Source: an uncultured beta proteobacterium (GTDB lineage Bacteria > Pseudomonadota > Gammaproteobacteria > Burkholderiales > Burkholderiaceae_C). From it: DNA of 64,000 nt. Shown piece after piece: positions 34,747 to 44,371 of the stretch. The position numbers were made by a program, and so were the translations under genes. Positions within the stretch are counted from its first letter, which is position 1, and the number at the start of each line of letters is the position of its first letter. The notes under the pieces were generated by a model. The model was not told the DNA's origin. It made no database searches and saw nothing but the letters and a program-made list of their open reading frames with translations. The stretch is from positions 1-64,000 of the forward strand of contig CAIJPE010000378.1 of the NCBI GenBank assembly GCA_903822435.1, in the 5' to 3' direction.

Positions 34747-35946
34747 TCAGGTGTTCCTATCTGTGATTCTGGCGCCAGCCAGTTGGCGGTCGTAAAGGCC
34801 CTGGTAAGCCCCCACCATCGCCTGCATGCTGAACCGGCGTTCCACTTCGGCCCGCCCGGCCTGCCCCATGCGCGCCGCGGCCTGGGGGTCGCTGGCCATG
34901 TCGACCAGGGCCCGGGCCATGGCCTGCACGTCGGCCGAAGGCACGAGCATGCCCGTTCGGCCGGCCTGGACCAGTTCGGCGTTACCCCCCACCCGGGTGG
35001 CCACGATCGGCAAGCCCGTGGCCATCGCTTCGAGGATGGTATTGGAGATGCCTTCGCCCAACGAGGGCAGGACAAAACAATTCAGGCCCCGCATGACATC
35101 TGCCACGTCGCCGCGTTCGCCGGGCAGCCAGGCCAGGGCGCCGGCACCCGCCTCGTCCAGGATGGCCTGCGACGCGGCCCGCAAGGGGCCTTCGCCCACC
35201 ATCACCAGGCGCAGCCGTTCGCGCAGCGCGGGCTGCAGTTCAAGGGCCCGCACGAAGGCCCGGGCCAGCAGGGTCTGGTCCTTGACGGCCGCCATCCGGC
35301 CGACCGTGCCCAGCAGCCAGTGGCCCGGGGCGGCAAAGGGGCAGCCGGCAATGGCCGTGGGCCCGTGGCCCGCCGGCGGCAGGAAGCGCTGCGCGTCCAC
35401 GCCGTTGTAGATCTGCTCGATGCGGCGGTCGGCGATGCCCACCGGGCCTTGCAGATAGCCCTGCAGGTCGCGCGACAGGGCCACCCATCGCTGCACGAAA
35501 GGCGCGTACAGCCTGCGCAGGCGCTGGTGGTGACGGCTGCTGCCGTCCAGGTCGTCCACATCACGGCCGTGTTCGCCGTGGATGCGCACGGGCACCCGGG
35601 CGGCCCAGGCGGCCACCTGCATTTCAAGGGCCGCCAGGTTGCGCGTGTGCACCACGGCGGGCCGCCACTGGCGCAACAGCCGCCACAGCGGCGCGTAGAC
35701 CTTGGCGCCATGGCCGGGCGGCTTGTGCAGCGCCACGCACTCGACGGAAGGGTCTTTCAGGCGCAGGCGGAAGTCGGTGACCTCGGTCAGCGCCACGATG
35801 CGGTGGCGGTAGGCACCCCGGGGCATGTGGTTGATCAGATTGACCACGCCGTTTTCCAGGCCGCCGGTGTCGAACCGGTACAGCACGTGCACCACCAGCG
35901 GTGGCTCGGCCAGGGCCTCGGCGCCAGGGGTGCCGACCGGCTTCAT
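34747..35946 (-). CDS. Sugar transferase, PEP-CTERM/EpsH1 system associated (GT4)
   Basis: 399 residues from ATG 35946, which overlaps the acyltransferase stop (ATGA). The opening VVHVLYRFDTGGLENGVVNLI is characteristic of the family I know as TIGR03088. Further: VHTRNLAALEMQ, HGEHGRDVDD, IYNGVDAQRFLP, GTVGRMAAVKDQTLLARAF and E-X7-E in EGISNTILEAMATG. Cytoplasmic retaining sugar transferase of the core exopolysaccharide pathway. Confidence 0.93.
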   Translation of the reverse strand: MKPVGTPGAEALAEPPLVVHVLYRFDTGGLENGVVNLINHMPRGAYRHRIVALTEVTDFRLRLKDPSVECVALHKPPGHGAKVYAPLWRLLRQWRPAVVHTRNLAALEMQVAAWAARVPVRIHGEHGRDVDDLDGSSRHHQRLRRLYAPFVQRWVALSRDLQGYLQGPVGIADRRIEQIYNGVDAQRFLPPAGHGPTAIAGCPFAAPGHWLLGTVGRMAAVKDQTLLARAFVRALELQPALRERLRLVMVGEGPLRAASQAILDEAGAGALAWLPGERGDVADVMRGLNCFVLPSLGEGISNTILEAMATGLPIVATRVGGNAELVQAGRTGMLVPSADVQAMARALVDMASDPQAAARMGQAGRAEVERRFSMQAMVGAYQGLYDRQLAGARITDRNT

Positions 35947-37100
35947 GGCGACCGGGGCGTGAGCGACAGCGGCCGCTCGATCGCCAGAAACAGGGCGGTC
36001 GTGGGGACGAGCGTCAGCGCGAACATCACCGGCAGCCATCCCCAGAACACCAGCGCGTCACGGCCCGCAGACGTGGGCAGGACGATCGCCAGCGCCATGA
36101 AGGCCGCCTTCAGGGCCAATCCATGCAGCAGGTAGTACGAATAGCTCATGTTCCCCAACCAACGCAATGGCAGCCATGCGAACAGTCCCGGCAAGGGCAA
36201 GGAAGCCTTGCGGAAGCAACCCTGGCACAGCAGGAAGAAGGCGCAGGACAGGATGGCGACCTTGGCCGCGGAACCGGGCGGCCCGGGTATCGGCAGCAGC
36301 ATTGCCAGCATCCCCAGGACCAGCGCCAACAAGCCGATGGCGCCGGACCTCGCGTCGGAAATCGCATTCAGGGCCCCACTCTGCTGCGCCTCGTACAGCA
36401 GGATGCCGGCAACGAACATGAGCAACCGCACGGGGCCGCCCACTGTGGCGGCCAGCAACAGGCCAGCCACCGCGACGACACCGAAGAAGCAGACCCGCCA
36501 GCGAACGCGGCGCTGGGTCAGGCGCAAGACCACGACCAGCAACGGGATTGCGAGGTAGTAGCACATCTCGTAGCTCAGGGACCATGCCACGGTGATGAGC
36601 GGCTCGATGGGAAAGAGGCCGGGCAACAGCAGGAAGTTGGCCGCCAGGTAGCCCAGGGCGGGGCCGGCGGCGGCAGGGAGCTTGCCTTGGCCAGGCATCA
36701 GGAACGAGAGGGCCACGTAAGCCAGGAACACGACGGTGAACGCGGGGTAGATGCGCCGGATGCGCCGAGCCATGAACGCGGGGAAGGGCTGCGGGCGGGC
36801 CATCAGCGAGCCGTAGATCAGGTAGCCGCTCAACACGAAGAACAGATCGACCCCGGTGTTTCCGATGGCATGCAGGGCCTGCGAAAACTGGCGCAGGGAA
36901 GCCGTCGAGATCCACGGCTGCACCTGGGTCGTGTAATGGACGATGAAGACCAGGAACACGGCAAACCCGCGCAGGCCCTCCATCGGGCGCACGTTGTGGG
37001 CGCCGCCCCCCCGAGACAGCTCGAACTGGCGCCGGAAGTACGCGCTCACCGTGTGCGGGGCACCCGCGCCGAGGTCAGGCACCGAAGCACCCCGATGCAT
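35943..37100 (-). CDS. Acyltransferase family 3 membrane protein
   Basis: 385 residues with about ten membrane helices. Family motifs: RPMEGLRGFAVFLVFIVHYT (catalytic His), TGVDLFFVLSGYLIYGSLM and AWSLSYEMCYYLAIP, ending LAIERPLSLTP. Starts at ATG 37100, 14 bases after the dehydrogenase stop; upstream in-frame sequence is antisense-like and unlikely to be coding. These proteins O-acetylate or succinylate polysaccharides using acyl-CoA from the cytoplasm, so a decorating enzyme for the exopolysaccharide. Confidence 0.92.
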   Translation of the reverse strand: MHRGASVPDLGAGAPHTVSAYFRRQFELSRGGGAHNVRPMEGLRGFAVFLVFIVHYTTQVQPWISTASLRQFSQALHAIGNTGVDLFFVLSGYLIYGSLMARPQPFPAFMARRIRRIYPAFTVVFLAYVALSFLMPGQGKLPAAAGPALGYLAANFLLLPGLFPIEPLITVAWSLSYEMCYYLAIPLLVVVLRLTQRRVRWRVCFFGVVAVAGLLLAATVGGPVRLLMFVAGILLYEAQQSGALNAISDARSGAIGLLALVLGMLAMLLPIPGPPGSAAKVAILSCAFFLLCQGCFRKASLPLPGLFAWLPLRWLGNMSYSYYLLHGLALKAAFMALAIVLPTSAGRDALVFWGWLPVMFALTLVPTTALFLAIERPLSLTPRSP

Positions 37101-37114
37101 CGACCGATCGCCTT

Positions 37115-38395
<1,281 letters not shown>

Positions 38396-38456
38396 GATGG
38401 AGTTTCCTGCGCTTGCAATGCGGTGGGGTGAAAGGGCAAAGGGGTCGGGCCGGCCT

Positions 38457-40022
38457 TCAAGGGGCACCTCGGGCGGCTTCCAGTCGTGCCGTCAACGCGG
38501 CCAGGTTCGGGCCGAGGAAGCGCGCCAGCGTGCCGTCGGCCTGGTCGGCGCGGCCTTCGGGCAAGGGTGTGGTGATGAAGATCACGGCGCCGTCGTCGCC
38601 ACGGCCCAGCAGGCGGTTGACCGCCAGCTGCATGCGGGCGCGCACGTCGCTGGTCATGTAGCGGCCGCCGATCCAGTACACCTGCCAGGCCCGCAGGCGC
38701 TGCGGTTGCGACGAACCGGCGGCCGGCGGACCGCGCAAGTCGGCGGTGCGCACGGCCAGGCCGGCACCGGCCGGGACCTCGAGCGCGCCGCTGCTGACCT
38801 GCGACCAGACGGCCTCGGGCGTCAGGTCGGTCATGGTGTTGGTGGAGCTCACCAGCTTGCGGTCGTAGCCCTGGTTGCGGTAGTAGCCCACCCACACCGA
38901 GACCGCCGAGCTGCCCGACGCCCAGGTGCCCGTGGCCTCGGTGCTCGCGTTCTTGAACGCCGGCGTCCAGTCCGACAGGGGCGAACTGGCCGGCACCCAT
39001 CCGCCTTCCCACGCTGCGGGGAAGGCGAACACCGGTGTGGCGCGGTCCGAGCCGTGGTCCAGCCGCCAGAAACCGAACTGGGTGGCCCCCAGCACGGCGA
39101 TCACCGCGGCAGTGACGCCCCACGCAGCGCCCCCCGCGGCGCCGCTGCCGGGCCCCGCGCCGCTGCCCGCGGCCGGCACGGGCTCGGGCGACTGACCGAA
39201 CCGCGCGCCGACGGTGAACATCACGCCGATGACCAGCCCGAAGAAGACCCAGCCGTAGATGATGTGGTCGACGCCCGCCGCGAGCTTGTTGCCCGAGAGG
39301 TGGCCGAGCATGACGATGAGGTAGGCACGCACCCAGTTGGCCACGATGGGCACGAGCAGCGAGACCGCGATGAACAGCGCACGGCGGTCGGGCGTGCGGA
39401 AGTTCAGGTAGGCGAACAAGGTCCCCACCATGAACGAGGCAATGAGATATCGCACCCCGCTGCAGGCCTCCACCACCGACCAGTTGCCCGAGGGAATGAC
39501 GAACTGCAGGCCCTCGCGGTAGACCGGCACGCCGGTGAACTGCAAGGCGCTGACCGTGAAATCGGCGGTCCACGTCATCATGTACGGGACCATGAACTCG
39601 CCGAAAGGCACGGCGAAGAACAGGAACATCAGGGGGAACAGCAGGGCCATCGTCACGGCCCAGCCGAAGACCGCCGGCACCGACAGCACCAGCAGCGCCA
39701 CCAGCGCGAACTGCGTGGCCGTATTGACACCCACCAGTTCGCCCAGCAGCCACAGCAGGCAGGTGGCGGCGATCGGCAGCAGCATCCACGGCACCGGCCG
39801 CGGCGTGAGCGTGGCCAGCGTCTCGCGGCGGCGCCACACCATCCACAGCACGATCGGCACCACCAGGAAGGCGTGGGCAAAGGTCTCCGAGCGGATCCAG
39901 ATGGCCACCATGGCTGCGGCCGTGTCGCGGAACAGCAGCAGCAGGGCCGCGATGAGCAGCAGCCCGGGCGCGAGGGTCCGGACGGTGGCGGTGGCGGAGA
40001 TCGAGGCGGGCGCTGGGCTCAT
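38457..40022 (-). CDS. xrtA: Exosortase A fused to an EpsI domain
   Basis: 521 residues. Residues 1-270 are a polytopic transpeptidase-like membrane protein with the exosortase catalytic set: Cys187 in VEACSGVRYL, Arg232 in NWVRAYLIV and His253 in VDHIIYGW. After a Gly/Ala/Pro-rich linker and one more helix, residues about 310-521 form an EpsI-type periplasmic domain (WTPAFKNASTE, VWVGYYRNQGYDRKLVSS). XrtA cuts PEP-CTERM tails at the inner membrane; EpsI is a usual partner, here covalently joined. Start ATG overlaps the upstream stop (ATGA). Confidence 0.95.
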   Translation of the reverse strand: MSPAPASISATATVRTLAPGLLLIAALLLLFRDTAAAMVAIWIRSETFAHAFLVVPIVLWMVWRRRETLATLTPRPVPWMLLPIAATCLLWLLGELVGVNTATQFALVALLVLSVPAVFGWAVTMALLFPLMFLFFAVPFGEFMVPYMMTWTADFTVSALQFTGVPVYREGLQFVIPSGNWSVVEACSGVRYLIASFMVGTLFAYLNFRTPDRRALFIAVSLLVPIVANWVRAYLIVMLGHLSGNKLAAGVDHIIYGWVFFGLVIGVMFTVGARFGQSPEPVPAAGSGAGPGSGAAGGAAWGVTAAVIAVLGATQFGFWRLDHGSDRATPVFAFPAAWEGGWVPASSPLSDWTPAFKNASTEATGTWASGSSAVSVWVGYYRNQGYDRKLVSSTNTMTDLTPEAVWSQVSSGALEVPAGAGLAVRTADLRGPPAAGSSQPQRLRAWQVYWIGGRYMTSDVRARMQLAVNRLLGRGDDGAVIFITTPLPEGRADQADGTLARFLGPNLAALTARLEAARGAP

Positions 40023-41245
40023 GTGAACAGAAGATCGGCTGCCGGTGGCTTGGCCTGAGGGCCAAGGTGGCGATCCAGGGGGCGCAACTGGGCCTCCCAT
40101 CCATAGGCCTGCAGCACGCGCTCGCGCCCGGCCCGCCCCAGCGCAGCTGCGACCTGCGGGGCCCTCAGCAGCGCGTCGATCTCACGCACGTAGTCGTCGG
40201 GCTCGGCCGCGGCGATCAGGTGTGCGCCGGCCTGGGCGTCGATGGCTTCCACGCACACCGCCGCTGCCACCACGGGGCGGGCCATCGCCATGGCTTCCAG
40301 CACCTTGTTCTGGATGCCACGGGCCAGCCGCAGCGGGGCTACGACCACGGCCGCGTGCTGCAGGTACGGCCGCACGTCGGGCACGGTGCCGCTCACGCGG
40401 ATGCTGTCGCCGGCCAGTTCGCGCACCGCCGGCGCCGGGCTGCGGCCGACGATGTGCAGGCGGACGGCCGGCCACGCGCGGCGCAAGGCGGGCAGCATCT
40501 CGCGCGCGAACCAGCACACGGCGTCCACGTTGGGCCAGTAGTCCATGGCGCCCGTGAAGACCAGCGGGATCTCGCCAGGCTCGAAGGGGGACGCCAGCCC
40601 GGGCTGCGGCCGGAAGTAGTCGGCGTCCACGCCGTTGCACAGCGCATCCACGCGGCCGGACGACTCGGGCGCCAAGGCGCGGAACATGGCGGCTTCCTTC
40701 TCGGTGGCAAAGAAGCTGCGCGCGGCGCGCCCGGCCACCTCGCGCTCGTAGGCCAGCAAGGTGCGCCCCTCGCGCCGGTACAGCCACGACAGGGGCCACC
40801 GCCGGGCCGCGGCGTAATCCGTCCACTTGGCCGAATCCACGTCGACGAAGTCCACCAGCAGCCGGCCCTGGAACGCCGTGGCGTACTGCGCCATGGACGA
40901 CGAGAACACCAGCACGCAATCCACCGAGCGGCTGTGCACCAGCTCATCGGCCCATCCGGCCAGCGCGGCGTCGCGGTAGTAGCTCAGGGTCAGCGGCTCC
41001 TGACGCAGCAAGCCCACGAGGCTGCCCAACCGGGCACCGAGCGGGTTCAGGCGGCTGGCATGCACCTCGGCGCACAGGGCCTGCACCGCACCCAGGTGCT
41101 GCTCGTCGTCGGGGTCGTCGATGAAGGTGCCCAGGTAGATGCGATGCTGCGCCGCCAGGTGCCGCAGCAGGTGGTACGAGCGCACCTTGTCACCCTTGTT
41201 GGGGGGATAGGGCAGCCGGTGGGTGAGGAACAGCAGGTTGGCCAT
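40019..41245 (-). CDS. Sugar transferase, PEP-CTERM/EpsH1 system associated (GT4)
   Basis: 408 residues. Opening LLFLTHRLPYPPNKGDKVRS is the hallmark of the family I know as TIGR03087. Also YLGTFIDDPDDEQHL, LVDFVDVDSAKWTDYA, CNGVDADYFRP, VFTGAMDYWPNVDAV and ARGIQNKVLEAMAMARPVV. Cytoplasmic glycosyltransferase; its stop overlaps the start of xrtA, so the two are probably translated together. Confidence 0.94.
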   Translation of the reverse strand: MANLLFLTHRLPYPPNKGDKVRSYHLLRHLAAQHRIYLGTFIDDPDDEQHLGAVQALCAEVHASRLNPLGARLGSLVGLLRQEPLTLSYYRDAALAGWADELVHSRSVDCVLVFSSSMAQYATAFQGRLLVDFVDVDSAKWTDYAAARRWPLSWLYRREGRTLLAYEREVAGRAARSFFATEKEAAMFRALAPESSGRVDALCNGVDADYFRPQPGLASPFEPGEIPLVFTGAMDYWPNVDAVCWFAREMLPALRRAWPAVRLHIVGRSPAPAVRELAGDSIRVSGTVPDVRPYLQHAAVVVAPLRLARGIQNKVLEAMAMARPVVAAAVCVEAIDAQAGAHLIAAAEPDDYVREIDALLRAPQVAAALGRAGRERVLQAYGWEAQLRPLDRHLGPQAKPPAADLLFT

Positions 41246-41283
41246 CGGGCGGCGTCAGGCGGCGGCGGGCCGCATGTCCCCTT

Positions 41284-42321
41284 TCAACCCAGGCTGCGGA
41301 CCACGAACGGCCCGAGCCAGTTGGCCACGCCGATCGGCAGGCGGCGCCAGGTCTCGATCATCAGCTTGTACTTGGCGTTGGACGGGTTGTTCTGGGGCAC
41401 GGCGTCGCGCTTGTACAGGCAGTACTCGTAGTGCAGCGGCAGCGGCTCGAAGCCCCAGTTCTTCTTGAAGGCGTAGGGCCCGGTGCCCTGCTTGCTGCGG
41501 CCGTAGTCGAAGAGCTTGAAGCCCCGCGCACACGAGCGGCGCATCACCTCCCAATACTTGAAGTCGTTGGCGGCCAGGTCGCGCGCGGCCACGGCGTCGC
41601 CGGCGTAGTAGGGCATCACCTCGTCGCGGAAGTGGAAGCTCAGCACGCTGGACAGCACCTGCCCGTCGGGCCCGGTCACCGTCAGCACCTCGCAGTTGGG
41701 CCCGAAATGGCGCTGCAGCGCTTCGAAGTAGCGGCGCGACAGGGCTGGCGTGCCGTGACGGTGCACGTTGTCGGCGTAGAGGTGGAAGAAGCGGTCGACG
41801 GTGGGGTCGATCTCGCTCTTCAGGCCGTTCTTGATGCCCTTGCGGACCATCGCCCGCTGTTTGCGCGGGATGGCCAGCATGTTGGCTTCTTCGTCGGCCA
41901 GGATCTCCTTGCGGAAAGTCACGTACAGGTCCTGGGACGGCCAGCCTTCGTGGTGGCGGGTCATCTGGCGCAGCTCCAGGTGGTCGACCCCCAGTTGCCG
42001 GGCCAGGCGCTGGGCCTCCTGCTCCAGGGCCTGGGCGCTGGCTTCGTCCGTGGCGGCCACGCCGCCGTACACGGCAAAGGGCAGGCTCGTCAGCGCATTG
42101 CCGAAGAGCATGCTCTTGACGTGCGCCAGCGGCAGCACGCCGGTGATCCTGCCGCCTTCATGGGCGTACAAGTAGTAGGTGTCATGGCGGAAGACCTCGC
42201 GCATCAAGGTCTGCCAGGCCGCGCGGTGGCAGAAGGTGGCGGTGGGGCAGGCCATCACGAAAGCGTCCCACAGCGCACTTGCGCTGACGTCCCCCGGAGC
42301 CAGACGCTCGATCGTCGGCAC
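41284..42321 (-). CDS. FemAB-related protein, PEP-CTERM system-associated
   Basis: 345 residues from GTG 42321, eight bases after the deacetylase stop. GNAT/FemAB-fold motifs: MACPTATFCHRAAWQ, ILPLAHVKSM-like GVLPLAHVKSMLFG, IPRKQRAMVRKGIKNGL, SFHFRDEVMPYYAGD and FDYGRSKQGTGPYAFKKNWG. Matches the family I know as TIGR03019, a usual neighbour of XrtA. FemAB proteins transfer aminoacyl groups. The substrate here is unknown but may be the exopolysaccharide or its lipid-linked precursor. The longer open frame upstream is antisense noise. Confidence 0.92.
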   Translation of the reverse strand: MPTIERLAPGDVSASALWDAFVMACPTATFCHRAAWQTLMREVFRHDTYYLYAHEGGRITGVLPLAHVKSMLFGNALTSLPFAVYGGVAATDEASAQALEQEAQRLARQLGVDHLELRQMTRHHEGWPSQDLYVTFRKEILADEEANMLAIPRKQRAMVRKGIKNGLKSEIDPTVDRFFHLYADNVHRHGTPALSRRYFEALQRHFGPNCEVLTVTGPDGQVLSSVLSFHFRDEVMPYYAGDAVAARDLAANDFKYWEVMRRSCARGFKLFDYGRSKQGTGPYAFKKNWGFEPLPLHYEYCLYKRDAVPQNNPSNAKYKLMIETWRRLPIGVANWLGPFVVRSLG

Positions 42322-42329
42322 GGCGGGGC

Positions 42330-43256
42330 TCAGGCCGGCGTGCCGGTATCCGGCAGGAAGATGCGGTCCATGCGGCCCCAGGAGAAGTCGCGCAGCAGGC
42401 TCTGCAGGCGGTTTTCGGTGCGGCCGATGTTCACGTAGTGTCGGAAGCGGGTCTTCGCATCGATGCCGGCGATGCGCGGCTGGCCGACGTCGATCTCCCA
42501 GGGGTGGAAGTAGAAGATCGCGGGTTCGCGGTCTTCGCGGTTGACCTTGCGCAGCATCCAGCGCGACAGCCCGTACGGCAGCAACCTGAAGTAGCCGCCG
42601 CCGCTGGACGGCAGGTTGCGGTTCATCATGCGCAAGGTGGTGACGGGGATCTCGAGAAGGCCGGCGCCCACCCGGTAGGCAAAGCGCGGCGAATCGGGCA
42701 TGCCGTAATGGTCGTGCTTGATGGGGTAGATGCTGCTGCTGTAGCGGTAACCGGCGCGGGCCAGGCTGTCGAAGGCCCACAGGTTGGCCGTGCCGATGGA
42801 AAAGCTCGGTGCGCGGTAACCCAGCACGGGCTTGCCGGAGAGGTCTTCCAGCAGCTGCTTGGCCCGGGTGATGTCCTGGCTGAAAGCCTCGGGGCTGAGT
42901 TCGCTGGCCCGCTGGTGGCCATAGCCGTGGCTGGCCAGTTCGTGGCCGTCTTCGACGATGCGCCGCACGAGCTGCGGGTAGCGTTCGGCCACCCAGCCCA
43001 GGGTGAAGAAGGTGGCGTGCGTCTGGCGTTCGGCCAGCAGCTCGAGGATGCGGCCGACGTTGCGCTCGACGCGGCACTCGCGGCTGTCCCAGTCCTCGCG
43101 CCGGATGTAGGGGGCGAAGGCCGAGACCTGGAAGTAGTCCTCCACGTCCACCGTCATGGCGTTGACGATGGCCGGTGCACGGCATGCCGCCACGGGCTCA
43201 CCCGGACGGGACGGGCCGGCCGTGGGGGCGCCGTCGAGCACGACGCGGGCGTTCAC
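42330..43256 (-). CDS. Polysaccharide deacetylase, XrtA system-associated (DUF3473)
   Basis: 308 residues from GTG 43256 overlapping the ATPase stop (GTGA); ATG 43157 is an alternative that begins exactly at the conserved TVDVEDYFQVSAF. NodB motifs: ATFFTLGWVAERYP, GHELASHGYGHQRAS, GYRAPSFSIG, then the DUF3473 region GGGYFRLLPYGL and FYFHPWEID. Fits the family I know as TIGR03006. Probably deacetylates GlcNAc-type residues of the exopolysaccharide. No signal peptide, so likely cytoplasmic face or alternative export. Confidence 0.94.
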   Translation of the reverse strand: MNARVVLDGAPTAGPSRPGEPVAACRAPAIVNAMTVDVEDYFQVSAFAPYIRREDWDSRECRVERNVGRILELLAERQTHATFFTLGWVAERYPQLVRRIVEDGHELASHGYGHQRASELSPEAFSQDITRAKQLLEDLSGKPVLGYRAPSFSIGTANLWAFDSLARAGYRYSSSIYPIKHDHYGMPDSPRFAYRVGAGLLEIPVTTLRMMNRNLPSSGGGYFRLLPYGLSRWMLRKVNREDREPAIFYFHPWEIDVGQPRIAGIDAKTRFRHYVNIGRTENRLQSLLRDFSWGRMDRIFLPDTGTPA

Positions 43257-44368
43257 TGGCCGCCCCCTTCCGGCTTGCGGACCGCCGCCACCAGCTTCTG
43301 CAGCATGGCCAGGGTCTGCGTGTTGATGCGCTCCAGCCGGTGCAGGCTCTGCTCCAGCCGCTGCAGTTGGTCGGCGCGCTGGTCTGCCGAGAGGGTGGTG
43401 AGCTGGCGCGTCATGGCATCGGCCTCGCCATGGTCCAGGGCCACGTGCTGCAGGTCGACGTCGATGTCCACGTCCATCGCCGCACCGGCCAGGCCCCCGG
43501 GCATGGAGGGGTCGGCGCGGCCGGCCACCTGGGCTGCAGGCGTCCGCGAAGGCACTTCGTTTTCCTGCTGGAACTCGCGCACGACCTCGGCCACGTCCTC
43601 GGCGCTCAGGTTGACGCGGCCGCCCAGGAAGCCGGCCAGCAGAAGCCGGTCGCACACCGCATTGATGCGGCGCGGGATGCCGGCCGAGGCCTTGTAGATG
43701 GCCTCGAAGGTGCCGGGGCCGAAGGTGGGCTTGCCCTTGGAGCCGGCGCACTTCAGGCGGTGTTCGATGTAGCCGCGGGTCTCGTCGGGGTCCAGCGGGC
43801 CGATGTGGCAGGTGGCCGCCACGCGCTGGCGGAACTGCTCCATCTCGGGCTGCTGCAGGATTTCGCGGAACTCGGGCTGTCCGACCAGGAAGCTCTGCAG
43901 CAGGGCCTGGTTGCCGAACTGGAAATTGCTGAGCATGCGCAACTCCTCCACCGCGCGCGGCGTGAGGTTCTGCGCCTCGTCGACGATCAGCAGGCAGCGC
44001 TTGCCCTTGCTGGTCTGGCTGATGAGGAAGGCCTCCAGCGTGATCAGCAGCTCGGACTTCGGCACGTCCTTCACGCGAAAGCCGAAGGCCGCACCCACCA
44101 TGCGCAAGGTGTCCTCGGCCCCGAGCTGTGTCGTCACCAGGTGGCCGGTGATGACGTTGCTGCCGTTCAAGCCCTCGATCAGCGAGCGCAGCACCATCGT
44201 CTTGCCGGCACCGATCTCGCCGGTGATGACGATGAAGCCCTCGTTGCGGGAGACGCCATATTCCAGGTAGGCCTTGGCCCGCCGGTGCTGCTTGCTGGCG
44301 AAATAGAAGATCGGGTCGGGATTGAGCTGGAACGGCTTGCTCGTCAACCCGTAGAAGGCTTCGTACAT
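43253..44368 (-). CDS. XrtA-associated AAA ATPase (ExeA/GspA-like)
   Basis: 371 residues. Opens YEAFYGLTSKPFQLNPDP; Walker A GEIGAGKT, Walker B CLLIVDEAQNL, sensor-like GQPEFREIL and the ExeA-type GIPRRINAVCDR. C-terminal 90 residues are a variable linker and a coiled-coil-like helix (QRLEQSLHRLERINTQTL). It matches the family I know as TIGR03015, found beside XrtA. Its exact role is not established; it may energise assembly or export. Confidence 0.93.
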   Translation of the reverse strand: MYEAFYGLTSKPFQLNPDPIFYFASKQHRRAKAYLEYGVSRNEGFIVITGEIGAGKTMVLRSLIEGLNGSNVITGHLVTTQLGAEDTLRMVGAAFGFRVKDVPKSELLITLEAFLISQTSKGKRCLLIVDEAQNLTPRAVEELRMLSNFQFGNQALLQSFLVGQPEFREILQQPEMEQFRQRVAATCHIGPLDPDETRGYIEHRLKCAGSKGKPTFGPGTFEAIYKASAGIPRRINAVCDRLLLAGFLGGRVNLSAEDVAEVVREFQQENEVPSRTPAAQVAGRADPSMPGGLAGAAMDVDIDVDLQHVALDHGEADAMTRQLTTLSADQRADQLQRLEQSLHRLERINTQTLAMLQKLVAAVRKPEGGGQ

Positions 44369-44371
44369 GGG

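Noticed and set aside
31353-34766. Plus-strand open frame of more than 1100 codons
   Set aside because: It lies antisense to two glycosyltransferases and the amidotransferase, whose motifs are clear. Its peptide is rich in His/Gln/Gly/Arg, as expected of a GC-rich antisense frame.
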